Source: Streptomyces chromofuscus
GTDB taxonomy: Bacteria > Actinomycetota > Actinomycetes > Streptomycetales > Streptomycetaceae
Assembly (NCBI RefSeq): GCF_015160875.1
Contig: NZ_CP063374.1
Span: forward strand, 5,769,501-5,833,500
Length of the DNA stretch: 64,000 bases
Reading direction: 5' to 3'
The notes below the pieces were generated by a model. That model was not told where the DNA came from. It worked only from the letters and a program-made list of their open reading frames with translations, and made no database searches. This document shows, in pieces, positions 33,915-41,230 of this stretch (its first letter is position 1; the number at the start of each line of letters is the position of its first letter). The position numbers and the translations under genes were made by a program.

Positions 33915-35267
33915 ATGAAGGCCGCGCTCGTACAAAGGTTTCTACGCCTGCTGATCGTGCCTGTCGCCGTCGTACTGGCGGTGCTGATGTCCGGTGCGCC
34001 CGGCGCGCACGCGGCCACCGACCTGTCCAGGATCGCCGAGGCCCTGCGCGAGAGCCCGGTCTACGTCGACCCGGCCGCCTCCGACCTGCTGTCGCGGTCG
34101 GATGCCGAAGCGCTCGCCGACAAGATCGAGGACGCGGACAAACCCGTCTTCGTGGCGGTCCTGCCGGCCGGCTACCCCGCGCAGAACCTCTTCCAGAACC
34201 TGCGCACCGAGACCGGCGTCACCGGCGTGTACGGCATCCGGCTCGGCGAAGCGTTCGACGCCCGCGCCGACAGCAGCGTGCTCAGCCGCGCGGCCGTGTC
34301 CAACCTGGTCACGTCCGTGCAGAGCGCGGGCGACGTCAAGGCCCAGCTGAACGACTTCGTGGACGGCGCGCTGCGCAACGTGGGCGGCACGGCGCCGAAC
34401 AGCTGGGGCGAGGGCACCGGCGACGGCGTCTCGGCCACCGGTCTGATCACCCTCGCCTCGGTGCTGGCCGCGGGCGGCGTCGGCGCCTACGCGCTCGCCC
34501 GCCGCAACCGCAACCGCCACGAGGAGGAACAGCGGGCGGCGCTGGAGAAGCTGCGCGTGGTGGTCGACGAGGACATCACCGCCTTCGGCGAGGAACTGGA
34601 CCGCCTGGACTTCCACCCCGCCGAACCCGGCGCCGACGACGCCATGCGCGCGGACTACGAACGCGCGCTGGACGCCTACGAGAAGTCCAAGGCGCACATG
34701 GCGGCGGCCACGAAACCCGAGGACGTACGGGCGGTCACGCAGTCCCTGGAGGACGGCCGCTTCTCGCTCGCGGCGCTCGCCGCCCGCCGCGAGGGGCGCC
34801 CACTGCCCGAACGCCGGCCGCCGTGCTTCTTCGACCCGCGCCACGGCCCCTCCGTCGCCGACGTCACCTGGACGCCGATGGACGGAGCGTCGCGCGACGT
34901 ACCGGTGTGCGCGGCCGACCAGGCCCGTCTGGACGACGGCCGGGACCCGATGATCCGCGAGGTCGACACGGCCTCCGGCCGCCGCCCGTACTGGGACGCG
35001 GGCCCGGCCTACGGCCCCTGGGCCGGCGGCTACTTCGGCGGCGGCATCCTCCCCGGCCTGCTCGTCGGCACCCTGCTCGGCAGCGCCATGGCCACCCCGA
35101 CCTACGCCGCCGACTACGGCTCCGGCTACGGCGAGTTCGGCGCCGGCGGCTACGAGGGCGGTGACGTCTCCGGCGCGGACTTCAACTCGGACGACTTCAG
35201 CGGCGGCTTCGGCGGCTTCGGCGGCGGGGACTTCGGCGGCGGCGGGGACTTCGGAGGCGGTTTCTGA
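33915..35267 (+). CDS. Secreted/membrane-anchored protein with Gly-rich C-terminus
   Basis: A 450-residue protein of unknown function. It has a signal peptide (RFLRLLIVPVAVVLAVLMSG, cut near AHAA), an extracytoplasmic domain of about 140 residues, a transmembrane helix (TGLITLASVLAAGGVGAYAL), then a cytoplasmic helical segment with basic and acidic repeats, a Cys-containing stretch, and a tail rich in Gly, Phe and Asp (FGGFGGGDFGGGGDF). The architecture resembles TPM-type membrane proteins, but I do not recognise the family with certainty. It is followed by a strong terminator. Confidence 0.8.
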   Translation: MKAALVQRFLRLLIVPVAVVLAVLMSGAPGAHAATDLSRIAEALRESPVYVDPAASDLLSRSDAEALADKIEDADKPVFVAVLPAGYPAQNLFQNLRTETGVTGVYGIRLGEAFDARADSSVLSRAAVSNLVTSVQSAGDVKAQLNDFVDGALRNVGGTAPNSWGEGTGDGVSATGLITLASVLAAGGVGAYALARRNRNRHEEEQRAALEKLRVVVDEDITAFGEELDRLDFHPAEPGADDAMRADYERALDAYEKSKAHMAAATKPEDVRAVTQSLEDGRFSLAALAARREGRPLPERRPPCFFDPRHGPSVADVTWTPMDGASRDVPVCAADQARLDDGRDPMIREVDTASGRRPYWDAGPAYGPWAGGYFGGGILPGLLVGTLLGSAMATPTYAADYGSGYGEFGAGGYEGGDVSGADFNSDDFSGGFGGFGGGDFGGGGDFGGGF

Positions 35268-35288
35268 CCCGCGAAACGGAGACGGAAC

Positions 35289-35317
35289 GGGCCCGGTGCC
35301 GATGCGGCACCGGGCCC
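35289..35317. terminator. Bidirectional terminator between convergent genes
   Basis: GGGCCCGGTGCC (35289-35300) pairs perfectly with GGCACCGGGCCC (35306-35317). It lies between the Gly-rich protein gene and the trypsin gene. Confidence 0.85.
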
Positions 35318-35336
35318 TTCCTCGCCGCTGTGAGGC

Positions 35337-36119
35337 CTAGAGGGTGGCAGCCGCCGAGGCGATCGCGGAGGCGAAGGTGGAGACCTCGGTGTAGACACCG
35401 GGGGCGTTGGGGCGGGCGCAGCCGATGCCCCAGCTGGTGATGCCGACCTGGATCCAGGCGCCGGCCGCGTCCCGGCGGAACATGGGGCCGCCCGAGTCGC
35501 CCTGGCAGGTGTCGACGCCGCCCGCCGCGTACCCGGCGCAGATCTCCTCGCCGGCTATCAGCCCGCTGTAGCCGCTGTAGGAACGGCAGGTCGCGTCACT
35601 GACGAACGGCACGTCGGCCTTGAGCAGGTAGCGCTGCTGCGCGCCGCCCTCGCGGGCCGCGCCCCAGCCGGCGACGGTGAAGGTGCCGGTGTTGTACTGC
35701 GTGGTGGTGGCGATCTTCAGGGTCGGCAGGTTGATCGGCTGGGCGAGCTTGATGAGCGCCCAGTCCTTGCCGTCGCCGCTGTAGCCGGGGGCCCGGTAGA
35801 CCTTGGTCGAGCGGACCTGGATCCGGCCGGTGGTGGACTGCAGGTCCACCACACCGGCGGTCGCGGTGATGCCGGTGTTGTTGCCGGTGGCGCCCACGCA
35901 GTGCGCGGCGGTCAGCACGATCTGCTGGGTGTACAGCGCACCGCCGCACCCCATCGACAGCCGGACCATGAACGGGAACTCGCCCTGCGCGGCGCGCGTG
36001 CCGCCGACCACGGGTGCGGGGGCCGCCTGCGCGGCCGAGACGGGCTGGAGGCTGACGACCGCGAGCGCGGCCGCACCGGCGACCGCGCATCTCTTGAGTG
36101 CCTTGAGGAGAGTCTTCAC
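35337..36119 (-). CDS. sprT: Secreted trypsin-like serine protease (S. griseus trypsin family)
   Basis: A 260-residue S1A protease, very close to Streptomyces griseus trypsin as I recall it. A signal peptide and very short propeptide (ending APAP) precede the mature start VVGGTRAAQG at residue 37. The triad is His73 (LTAAHC), Asp119 (KDWALIKL) and Ser209 (CQGDSGGP). Asp203, six residues before the Ser, gives trypsin (Arg/Lys) specificity. Six cysteines can form three disulfides. It is exported and acts outside the cell, often during development. Confidence 0.94.
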   Translation of the reverse strand: MKTLLKALKRCAVAGAAALAVVSLQPVSAAQAAPAPVVGGTRAAQGEFPFMVRLSMGCGGALYTQQIVLTAAHCVGATGNNTGITATAGVVDLQSTTGRIQVRSTKVYRAPGYSGDGKDWALIKLAQPINLPTLKIATTTQYNTGTFTVAGWGAAREGGAQQRYLLKADVPFVSDATCRSYSGYSGLIAGEEICAGYAAGGVDTCQGDSGGPMFRRDAAGAWIQVGITSWGIGCARPNAPGVYTEVSTFASAIASAAATL

Positions 36120-36281
36120 CTTGACGCCTTCCGTGGGGGGTCCGGAGATGGCCGAATGTCAGGCGCATGTCAATTCCCGTGCTGGGATTATGAGAACGCC
36201 GTGAGCCCCGCACAAGAACCGCGATCCGGCCACACGGCCGCCGGCCGCGCGTCGGCGGACGTCGGCCTCAGGCCGGGGACC

Positions 36282-36779
36282 TCACCGGTCGGGCAGCGCC
36301 AGCCACTCGTCCCAGGTCAGGTCGCGCCCCACGAAGCGCGGCCGCTCGAACGGCCACTGCTCGCCGATCCACCGCGGCACGAACGCGTCCAGCGCCCGCT
36401 CCAGCCGCCCGCCGACCTCGCTGTCCACCACCCACCAGGAGATCTCGGCGTCCGCGCCGTCCTTCTCCGGCGGGTCGATGTAGACGCAGCCGCGCAGAGC
36501 GGTTCCGTCCTCGCTCTCCACGGTGTAGTTGAACGACTCGTGCGCGTCGATCTCGGCCGCATGCCGCTCCAGATCCTTCTGGTTGGCCTCGTACGACATC
36601 GTGGCCGACGGCCACCCCCACGCCTTGCCGTAGATCGACCACAACCGCTCCCGCGACCCCATCACGGCCGGGTAGTCCAGCGGCGCGTCGGCCCCGCTGA
36701 TCGGCCGCAGGTGATGCCCGTCGCCGTCGGGGATCTCCACCCGCAGGGGGTGCACGAAGTCACCCGGCAGCCAGGTCAT
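36282..36779 (-). CDS. GNAT-like acetyltransferase family protein
   Basis: A 165-residue soluble protein beginning MTWLPGDFVHPLRVEIPDGD. It contains HLRPISGAD, FNYTVESEDGTALRGCVYID and ISWWVVDSEVGGRLERALDA, a pattern seen in Streptomyces GNAT-superfamily proteins of unknown substrate. Its ATG overlaps the stop of the DUF397 gene by four bases (ATGA), so they are co-translated. It is the last gene of the operon that once began with the XRE regulator at 39.8 kb. Confidence 0.75.
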   Translation of the reverse strand: MTWLPGDFVHPLRVEIPDGDGHHLRPISGADAPLDYPAVMGSRERLWSIYGKAWGWPSATMSYEANQKDLERHAAEIDAHESFNYTVESEDGTALRGCVYIDPPEKDGADAEISWWVVDSEVGGRLERALDAFVPRWIGEQWPFERPRFVGRDLTWDEWLALPDR

Positions 36780-37042
36780 GCGAGCCGCCCGAGGAACGCG
36801 CGCCAGGTGCTGGGGGAGACGGTCAGGACGGGCCCGTCGGGCGCGGCCTTGGAGTCCCGGACGTGAACGGCGGCGGGGTGAGCGGCGCCTTCGAGGCAGT
36901 CGCCGCCTTCGCTGCCGCTGTAGCTGGACTTGCGCCAGGTGCAGGCGACTTCGAGGCAGTTGCCGCCCTCGTTGCTGCTGTGGCTGGACTTGAACCACAC
37001 AAGGTCGTCCGGCGGGAGGTACTGCTTCGCTGCGGTGTTCAT
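36776..37042 (-). CDS. DUF397 protein with a duplicated N-terminal motif
   Basis: An 88-residue DUF397 protein. The family motif occurs twice: WFKSSHSSNEGGNCLEVA and then WRKSSYSGSEGGDCLEGA, the second continuing into the full domain (VHVRDSKAAPDGPVLTVSPS, then WRAFLGRLA). DUF397 proteins normally follow an XRE/DUF5753 regulator. Here that partner is upstream but split off by an insertion element ending 10 bp before this start. Its own GGAGAG ribosome site survived the insertion. Confidence 0.85.
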   Translation of the reverse strand: MNTAAKQYLPPDDLVWFKSSHSSNEGGNCLEVACTWRKSSYSGSEGGDCLEGAAHPAAVHVRDSKAAPDGPVLTVSPSTWRAFLGRLA

Positions 37043-37052
37043 GACTCTCCTA

Positions 37053-37083
37053 GTGCTCTGACCACATTGGTTCGCCGGGTTGG
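37053..37083 (+). repeat. Left terminal inverted repeat of the IS630 element
   Basis: GTGCTCTGACC, then ACATTGG, then TTCGCCGGGTTGG. It matches the reverse complement of 38988-39018 except at four positions. Confidence 0.88.
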
Positions 37084-37137
37084 TGGTCGGGGCGGTTGGA
37101 TGTTGCGTGACGTCCGATCCGAGTGCTGGGGGGTGCG

Positions 37138-38259
37138 GTGGCTGAGCCTGTCCGCGTGCGCAGGTTGACCGACCAGGAGGGGCAGAAGCTGCAGCAGATC
37201 GTGCGCCGGGGCAGCACCAGTTCGGTCCGCTTCCGACGCGCGATGATGCTGCTGGCGTCGGCCGGTGGGAACCGGGTCCCGGTGATCGCCCAGCTGGTGC
37301 AGGCCGATGAGGACACCGTCCGGGATGTGATCCACCGGTTCAACGAGATCGGCCTGGCCTGTCTGGACCCTCGGTGGGCGGGAGGCCGTCCCCGCCTGCT
37401 CAGTCCTGACGACGAGGACTTCGTCGTCCAGACGGCCACCACCCGCCCGACCAAGCTCGGCCAGCCCTTCACTCGCTGGTCCATCCGCAAACTGCTGGCC
37501 CACTTGCGGAAAGTTCATGGGCGGGTCATCCGCATCGGCCGCGAGGCGTTACGCCGTCTGCTCGCCCGCCGCGGCATCACCTTCCAGCGCACCAAGACGT
37601 GGAAGGAGTCCCCGGACCCCGACCGCGAGGCAAAGCTGGACCGGATCGAGGAGGTCCTGGACCGCTTCCCGGACCGGGTCTTCGCGTTCGACGAGTTCGG
37701 CCCGCTCGGCATCCGCCCCACCGGCGGTGCGGGCTGGGCCCCCGCCAGTCACCCCGAGCGGCACCCGGCGACCTACCACCGCACGCATGGCGTCAGGTAC
37801 TTCCACGGCTGCTATTCGGTCGGTGACGACACGCTCTGGGGCGTCAACCGCCGGAAGAAGGGCGCCGCGAACACGCTGGCCGCGCTCAGATCGGTCCGGG
37901 CCGCCCGACCGGACGGCGCCGCCATCTACGTCATCCTGGACAACCTGTCCGCCCACAAGGGCGAGACGATCCGCCGCTGGGCGAAGAAGAACCGTGTCGA
38001 GCTGTGCTTCACGCCGACATACGCGTCCTGGGCCAACCCCATCGAGGCGCACTTCGGGCCGCTGCGGCAGTTCACCATCGCCAACTCCAACCACCGCAAC
38101 CACACCGTGCAGACCCGGACCCTGCACGCCTATCTGCGCTGGCGCAACGCGAATGCCCGTCACCCCGACGTGCTGGCAGCCCAGCGCCGCGAGCGCGCTC
38201 GCATCCGCAGCGAGAAGGGCATCCGTTGGGGCGGACGTCCCCTCGCCAATGCCGCTTGA
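37138..38259 (+). CDS. IS630-family transposase
   Basis: An intact 373-residue DDE transposase. The N-terminal part is a winged/homeodomain-like DNA-binding region (FRRAMMLLASAGGNRVPVIA, LDPRWAGGRPRLLS). The catalytic triad is Asp185 (VFAFDEFGP), Asp268 (YVILDNLSAHKG) and Glu303 (WANPIEAHFG), with 34 residues between the last two, the usual IS630 spacing. GTG 37138 fits the family start; the frame is open slightly upstream. It is full length, so the element may still be mobile. Confidence 0.93.
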   Translation: MAEPVRVRRLTDQEGQKLQQIVRRGSTSSVRFRRAMMLLASAGGNRVPVIAQLVQADEDTVRDVIHRFNEIGLACLDPRWAGGRPRLLSPDDEDFVVQTATTRPTKLGQPFTRWSIRKLLAHLRKVHGRVIRIGREALRRLLARRGITFQRTKTWKESPDPDREAKLDRIEEVLDRFPDRVFAFDEFGPLGIRPTGGAGWAPASHPERHPATYHRTHGVRYFHGCYSVGDDTLWGVNRRKKGAANTLAALRSVRAARPDGAAIYVILDNLSAHKGETIRRWAKKNRVELCFTPTYASWANPIEAHFGPLRQFTIANSNHRNHTVQTRTLHAYLRWRNANARHPDVLAAQRRERARIRSEKGIRWGGRPLANAA

Positions 38260-38376
38260 CAAGTCCGGCGACCTTGCCCGGCCGGGTCCTAGCAGTAGCC
38301 GTCCACCCTGGCGCCGGCTGGAGCGAGGTTGGGCCAGGAACGTCCCGCCCTGTCGGAGGCAGCGGACCGTAGGAGG

Positions 38377-38991
38377 TCAAGAATCGTGCACCCGGTAGCC
38401 CCGAAAACTCGCGTAGGTGCCCCGGTAGTAGCAGCTCCAGTAGCTCACGACCCGCCGTTGAGTGCGCGCGAAGAAAGCAGGATTGTCCACGATGAACTGC
38501 CCGTAAGCGAGGTGGCCGCAGGTGCCGGGCGTGGCGAGATCACGGAGCTCATCGCAGATGACGACCAGGATCTCCACGACGTACTCGCCAACCAGCTGCA
38601 CGACGAAGGGGACGACCCATGGGTCCGTGGAACCAACGACCTTCTCCAGGTGGCGCTGCCTGACCATGCCGTCGCAGTGCCTTGAGTACAGGCAGTGCAG
38701 AAGCTGTTGTTGGCGCGACGAAAGCGACGCCACCCTGTCAGTTGGCGGCTCGTCGTTGTAGAGGCGCCCGGGGATCAAAACCGGCTGGCCCTCAACAGCG
38801 ACCGAGAACGAGGCATGCGGCTGGAGCCGAGAATCAGGCATCACCGCCAGGACTGCCTCGGCATCGCTTGCAAGCTCGGCTGGGAACGCCGTGATCAACG
38901 GATTGCTGCGGTCGGAAAGCGGCTGCACGAGCCGAGCATAGGCGGATGCCTCGGCCAGGTAGCTGGCATTAATGGCCCCACACCAGCCCAA
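38377..38991 (-). CDS. Passenger ORF inside the IS630 element, unknown function
   Basis: About 204 codons encode a soluble protein with a well-organised sequence (LQPHASFSVAVEGQPVLIPG, DPWVVPFVVQLVGEYVVEIL, NPAFFARTQRRVVSYWSCYY), so it looks like a genuine, perhaps conserved, protein. I do not recognise the family. The only in-frame start near the expected N-terminus is a TTG at 38991 inside the right inverted repeat, so the 5' end may be truncated; a GTG at 38928 is possible. Codon use is less GC-biased than its neighbours, suggesting foreign origin. Confidence 0.6.
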   Translation of the reverse strand: MGWCGAINASYLAEASAYARLVQPLSDRSNPLITAFPAELASDAEAVLAVMPDSRLQPHASFSVAVEGQPVLIPGRLYNDEPPTDRVASLSSRQQQLLHCLYSRHCDGMVRQRHLEKVVGSTDPWVVPFVVQLVGEYVVEILVVICDELRDLATPGTCGHLAYGQFIVDNPAFFARTQRRVVSYWSCYYRGTYASFRGYRVHDS

Positions 38992-39018
38992 CCCGGCGAA
39001 GGTATGCGGTCAGAGCAC
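38988..39018 (-). repeat. Right terminal inverted repeat of the IS630 element
   Basis: On the minus strand it reads GTGCTCTGACC, then GCATACC, then TTCGCCGGGTTGG, followed by TA on the outside (39019-39020). Confidence 0.88.
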
Positions 39019-39826
39019 TAGCAGTCCGTCCAGGAGGCACGCACTCTCGTCCGGAGAGAGGGCCCGTGACCGCAGCATTCCATACGTCAGTTGACAGGCA
39101 CTCACCTCGTCGGGGTCGTCGACGAGGAAGCCGGCGCGCTGCACCTCCAGGTAGACCGCGCGAGGGTGTTCGGGTGTCTCCAGCAGCAGCATGGCCCGGC
39201 GAGACCTGCGTGCGGCACTCGGCCCAGCGGCATGATCTGAAGGCCCATGGGGACAAGGTCGCAGCAGCCGCGCAGCCTCCGGATCTGCTCGCGCATGACA
39301 GCAGGCCCGCCGAGCGCGGTGCGCAGAATGGCCTCCTCCAGAATGAAGTGGCCGAACGGCGGCTGCTTGCGCTGCCAGATCCGCTGCCGCTCCATCCGGG
39401 AGGCCACCCACTGCTCGGCCGTCTCGTTCTCGAACCGTGGGAAGCGGCACTCGTAGGACGCCCGGCAGTAGTTCTCTGTCTGGAGAAGCCCGGGAACCAT
39501 CCGCGTCTCGTACGACAGGATGCTGACCGCTTCCTGCTCGATGTCCGCGACCCCTTGAGCGAACTGCGGCATCCGTTCCCGCACCGGCATCCTCTCCACC
39601 AGCACGGTCAACACCCCACCCGTCCCCAGCAGTTCGTCGAGCTGCACCGCCCGGTCCGGCTGCAGGGCGAGCCGTCCCTGCTCGATGGACCCCACGGTGT
39701 CCACGGGAACGCTCGCCAGCTCGGCGAACCTCCCTGCGTGGGACGGGCTTGCTTCCGGCAGTGGGCGAGCACCGCGCCGACCGCCTGCCAGGAACCGACC
39801 CTCATGGGCTTCTTCGCCGTGTGCAT
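39019..39826 (-). pseudogene. XRE/DUF5753 regulator, broken by frameshifts and the IS element
   Basis: The family is clear from AELASVPVDTVGSIEQGRLA (HTH region), VSILSYETRMVPGLLQTENY, FILEEAILRTALGG and MLLLETPEHPRAVYLEVQRA, all of which belong to the DUF5753 sensor domain. The N-terminus (MHTAKKPMRVGSWQAVGAVL) lies in a second frame and the C-terminus in a third, so at least two frameshifts exist. The IS630 element then cuts off the last codons. It was the first gene of the DUF397/GNAT operon. Confidence 0.85.
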
Positions 39827-39939
39827 GCGTGGCCCCTTTCCCCCGTACGCAGCAGAACTCCTCGTGGCGGAGTCGTAGCAACCAGAACTACGACCTCACT
39901 CACTGGGCCACGGTAGTGACTCCCTGTGACAGTGGCCGC

Positions 39940-40204
39940 ATGGACGCACAACCCCAACCCCCGTACGACCGCCGCGCGTTCTACCGCCGTGACCGCAGAT
40001 CGGCGCGTCTGGCGCGCCGGTTCACCGAGCGGACGCCGGCCGAGTGGGGCGTGACCGAACGCGGCGACGACATGCTGCTCTGCGTGAGCGGGCTCGCCAC
40101 CAACGTGGGGCCTCCTGCTCGTCACCGGGCCGGCGGACAAGTGGGGAGTGGGGGAGCGGGAGCCCGGCAAGGTGGTGTGGTGCGCGTTCGGGCCGGCGCG
40201 GTGA
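39940..40204 (+). pseudogene. Internally deleted RsbW-like ATP-binding protein
   Basis: The N-terminal part (PYDRRAFYRRDRRSARLARR, EWGVTERGDDMLLCVSGLAT) matches the small ATP-binding partners often found beside XRE/DUF397 loci. After the Asn of GLATN the central ATP-lid region is missing, and the C-terminal end (LLLVTGPADKWGVGEREPGK followed by VVWCAFGPAR) continues in another frame up to the stop at 40202. This is a deletion with frameshift. Confidence 0.7.
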
Positions 40205-40227
40205 CCGGGGTGAGGGGAGGAAACGGC

Positions 40228-40263
40228 GAGCGCCCGCCCTCCCTGGGGAAGGCGGGCGCGCTC
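40228..40263. terminator. Hairpin between the ATP-binding remnant and the YceI gene
   Basis: GAGCGCCCGCC (40228-40238) pairs with the GGCGGGC...GCTC segment at 40251-40263, with a 2-base bulge. It lies between two convergent genes. Confidence 0.6.
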
Positions 40264-40294
40264 GTGAGGCGTCAGTGGGGCGGCCGTACCGCCG

Positions 40295-40894
40295 TCACGC
40301 GTTCTTGATCGCCGAGATGTCGAAGTGCAGCTTGATCTTGTCGGAGACGAGGAAGCCGCCGGTCTCCAGCGCCGCGTTCCAGGTCAGGCCCCACTCGGAG
40401 CGCGCGATCTCGGCCTTGCCCTCGAAGCCGACCCGGTCGTTGCCGAACGGGTCCTTCGCGGCGCCGTTGAACTCGAGGTCGATCGTGATCGGCTTGGTCA
40501 CGCCGAGGATCGACAGGTCACCGGTGATGCGGTAGTCGTCGCCGCCGAGCGCCTCCGCCTTGGTGGAGCGGAAGGTCATCGTCGGGAACTGCTCCGTCGT
40601 GAAGAAGTCCGCGCTCTTCAGGTGGCCGTCCCGGTCGGCGTTGCCCGTGTCGATGCTGTCCATCGTGACGTCGATCGTCGCGGTGGACCGGGACGGGGCG
40701 GCGCCGTCCAGGTGCAGCGTGCCGGTGAAGTCCAGGAACTTGCCCTTGACGTTCGTCACCATGGCGTGCCGGGCGACGAAGCCGATCGTGGTGTGCGCGG
40801 GGTCGATGGTGTAGGCGCCGGTCAGGGCGGCCAGCTGGGGATTGACCGGGGCGGCCTGAGTGGTGGTCTTGTTCTTGCTGCCGAAGAGGCCCAT
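40295..40894 (-). CDS. YceI-family lipid-binding protein
   Basis: A 199-residue YceI protein: GAYTIDPAHTTIGFVARHAM at the start of the domain, FTGTLHLDG, SADFFTTEQFPTMTFRST, YRITGDLSILGVTKPITIDL and a C-terminal SDKIKLHFDISAIKNA. The fold is a lipocalin-like barrel that holds a polyisoprenoid in characterised members. No signal peptide is seen, so it is cytoplasmic, as in most Streptomyces copies. The ATG at 40894 follows a purine-rich CAAGGAGCACGTC. Two palindromic boxes upstream suggest a dedicated repressor. Confidence 0.9.
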   Translation of the reverse strand: MGLFGSKNKTTTQAAPVNPQLAALTGAYTIDPAHTTIGFVARHAMVTNVKGKFLDFTGTLHLDGAAPSRSTATIDVTMDSIDTGNADRDGHLKSADFFTTEQFPTMTFRSTKAEALGGDDYRITGDLSILGVTKPITIDLEFNGAAKDPFGNDRVGFEGKAEIARSEWGLTWNAALETGGFLVSDKIKLHFDISAIKNA

Positions 40895-41230
40895 GACGTG
40901 CTCCTTGGGGACGGGGTCTGTGACCAATTCTGTTGAATCTTCAACGATGTCAACGAGGATGACCGTAGACCTATTCCGTTCAATTTTCAACCTCATCCGC
41001 AGGGTGGCGCGATACCCTCGCCGTCACCCCATGGATGGCATGGGGCGGACATGAAATGTGTGTGGCGTCCGGGCGACCAGATTGTGCGACCCCTACAACA
41101 CCGAAGCCCTCTGAGCAGTCGGAACGCCTGCACGCCGCCCCAGTTCTGTTCAGGGGTACCAGGAAAACGCCTCGGAGACTGTACGGAGTCGACGGCCCGC
41201 TTTCCTTGATGTCCTTCGTAAGGTCGCTAC
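40895..41230. promoter_or_regulatory. Intergenic region with two repressor-like boxes upstream of the YceI gene
   Basis: GTTGAATCTTCAAC (40932-40945) is a perfect palindrome; GTTCAATTTTCAAC (40978-40991) is a close copy 46 bp away. On the minus strand, TTGACA (40953-40948) lies just before the first box and CAGAAT just beyond it, so the box sits between -35 and -10. The form suits MarR-type regulators, but no such gene is adjacent. The rest of the gap contains the accB promoter region; no gene was seen. Confidence 0.6.

Larger units (their letters stand above)
37053..39018. mobile_element. IS630-type insertion element of 1,966 bp with a passenger ORF
   Basis: The element is bounded by 31-bp imperfect inverted repeats (37053-37083 and 38988-39018, 27 matches) that start GTGCTCTGACC, and it is flanked by TA on both sides (37051-37052 and 39019-39020), as expected for IS630/Tc1 insertion. 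Removing it with one TA restores an uninterrupted XRE/DUF5753 gene that ends CTA GGA GAG TCA TGA, overlapping the DUF397 start. It holds an intact transposase and, unusually, a second ORF between the transposase and the right end. Confidence 0.88.

Noticed and set aside
38262..38292. TAGGACCCGG...TCGCCGG as the right end of a shorter IS630 element.
   Set aside because: It matches the left end far less well than 38988-39018 does, and only the outer end gives TA flanks with exact restoration of the broken gene.
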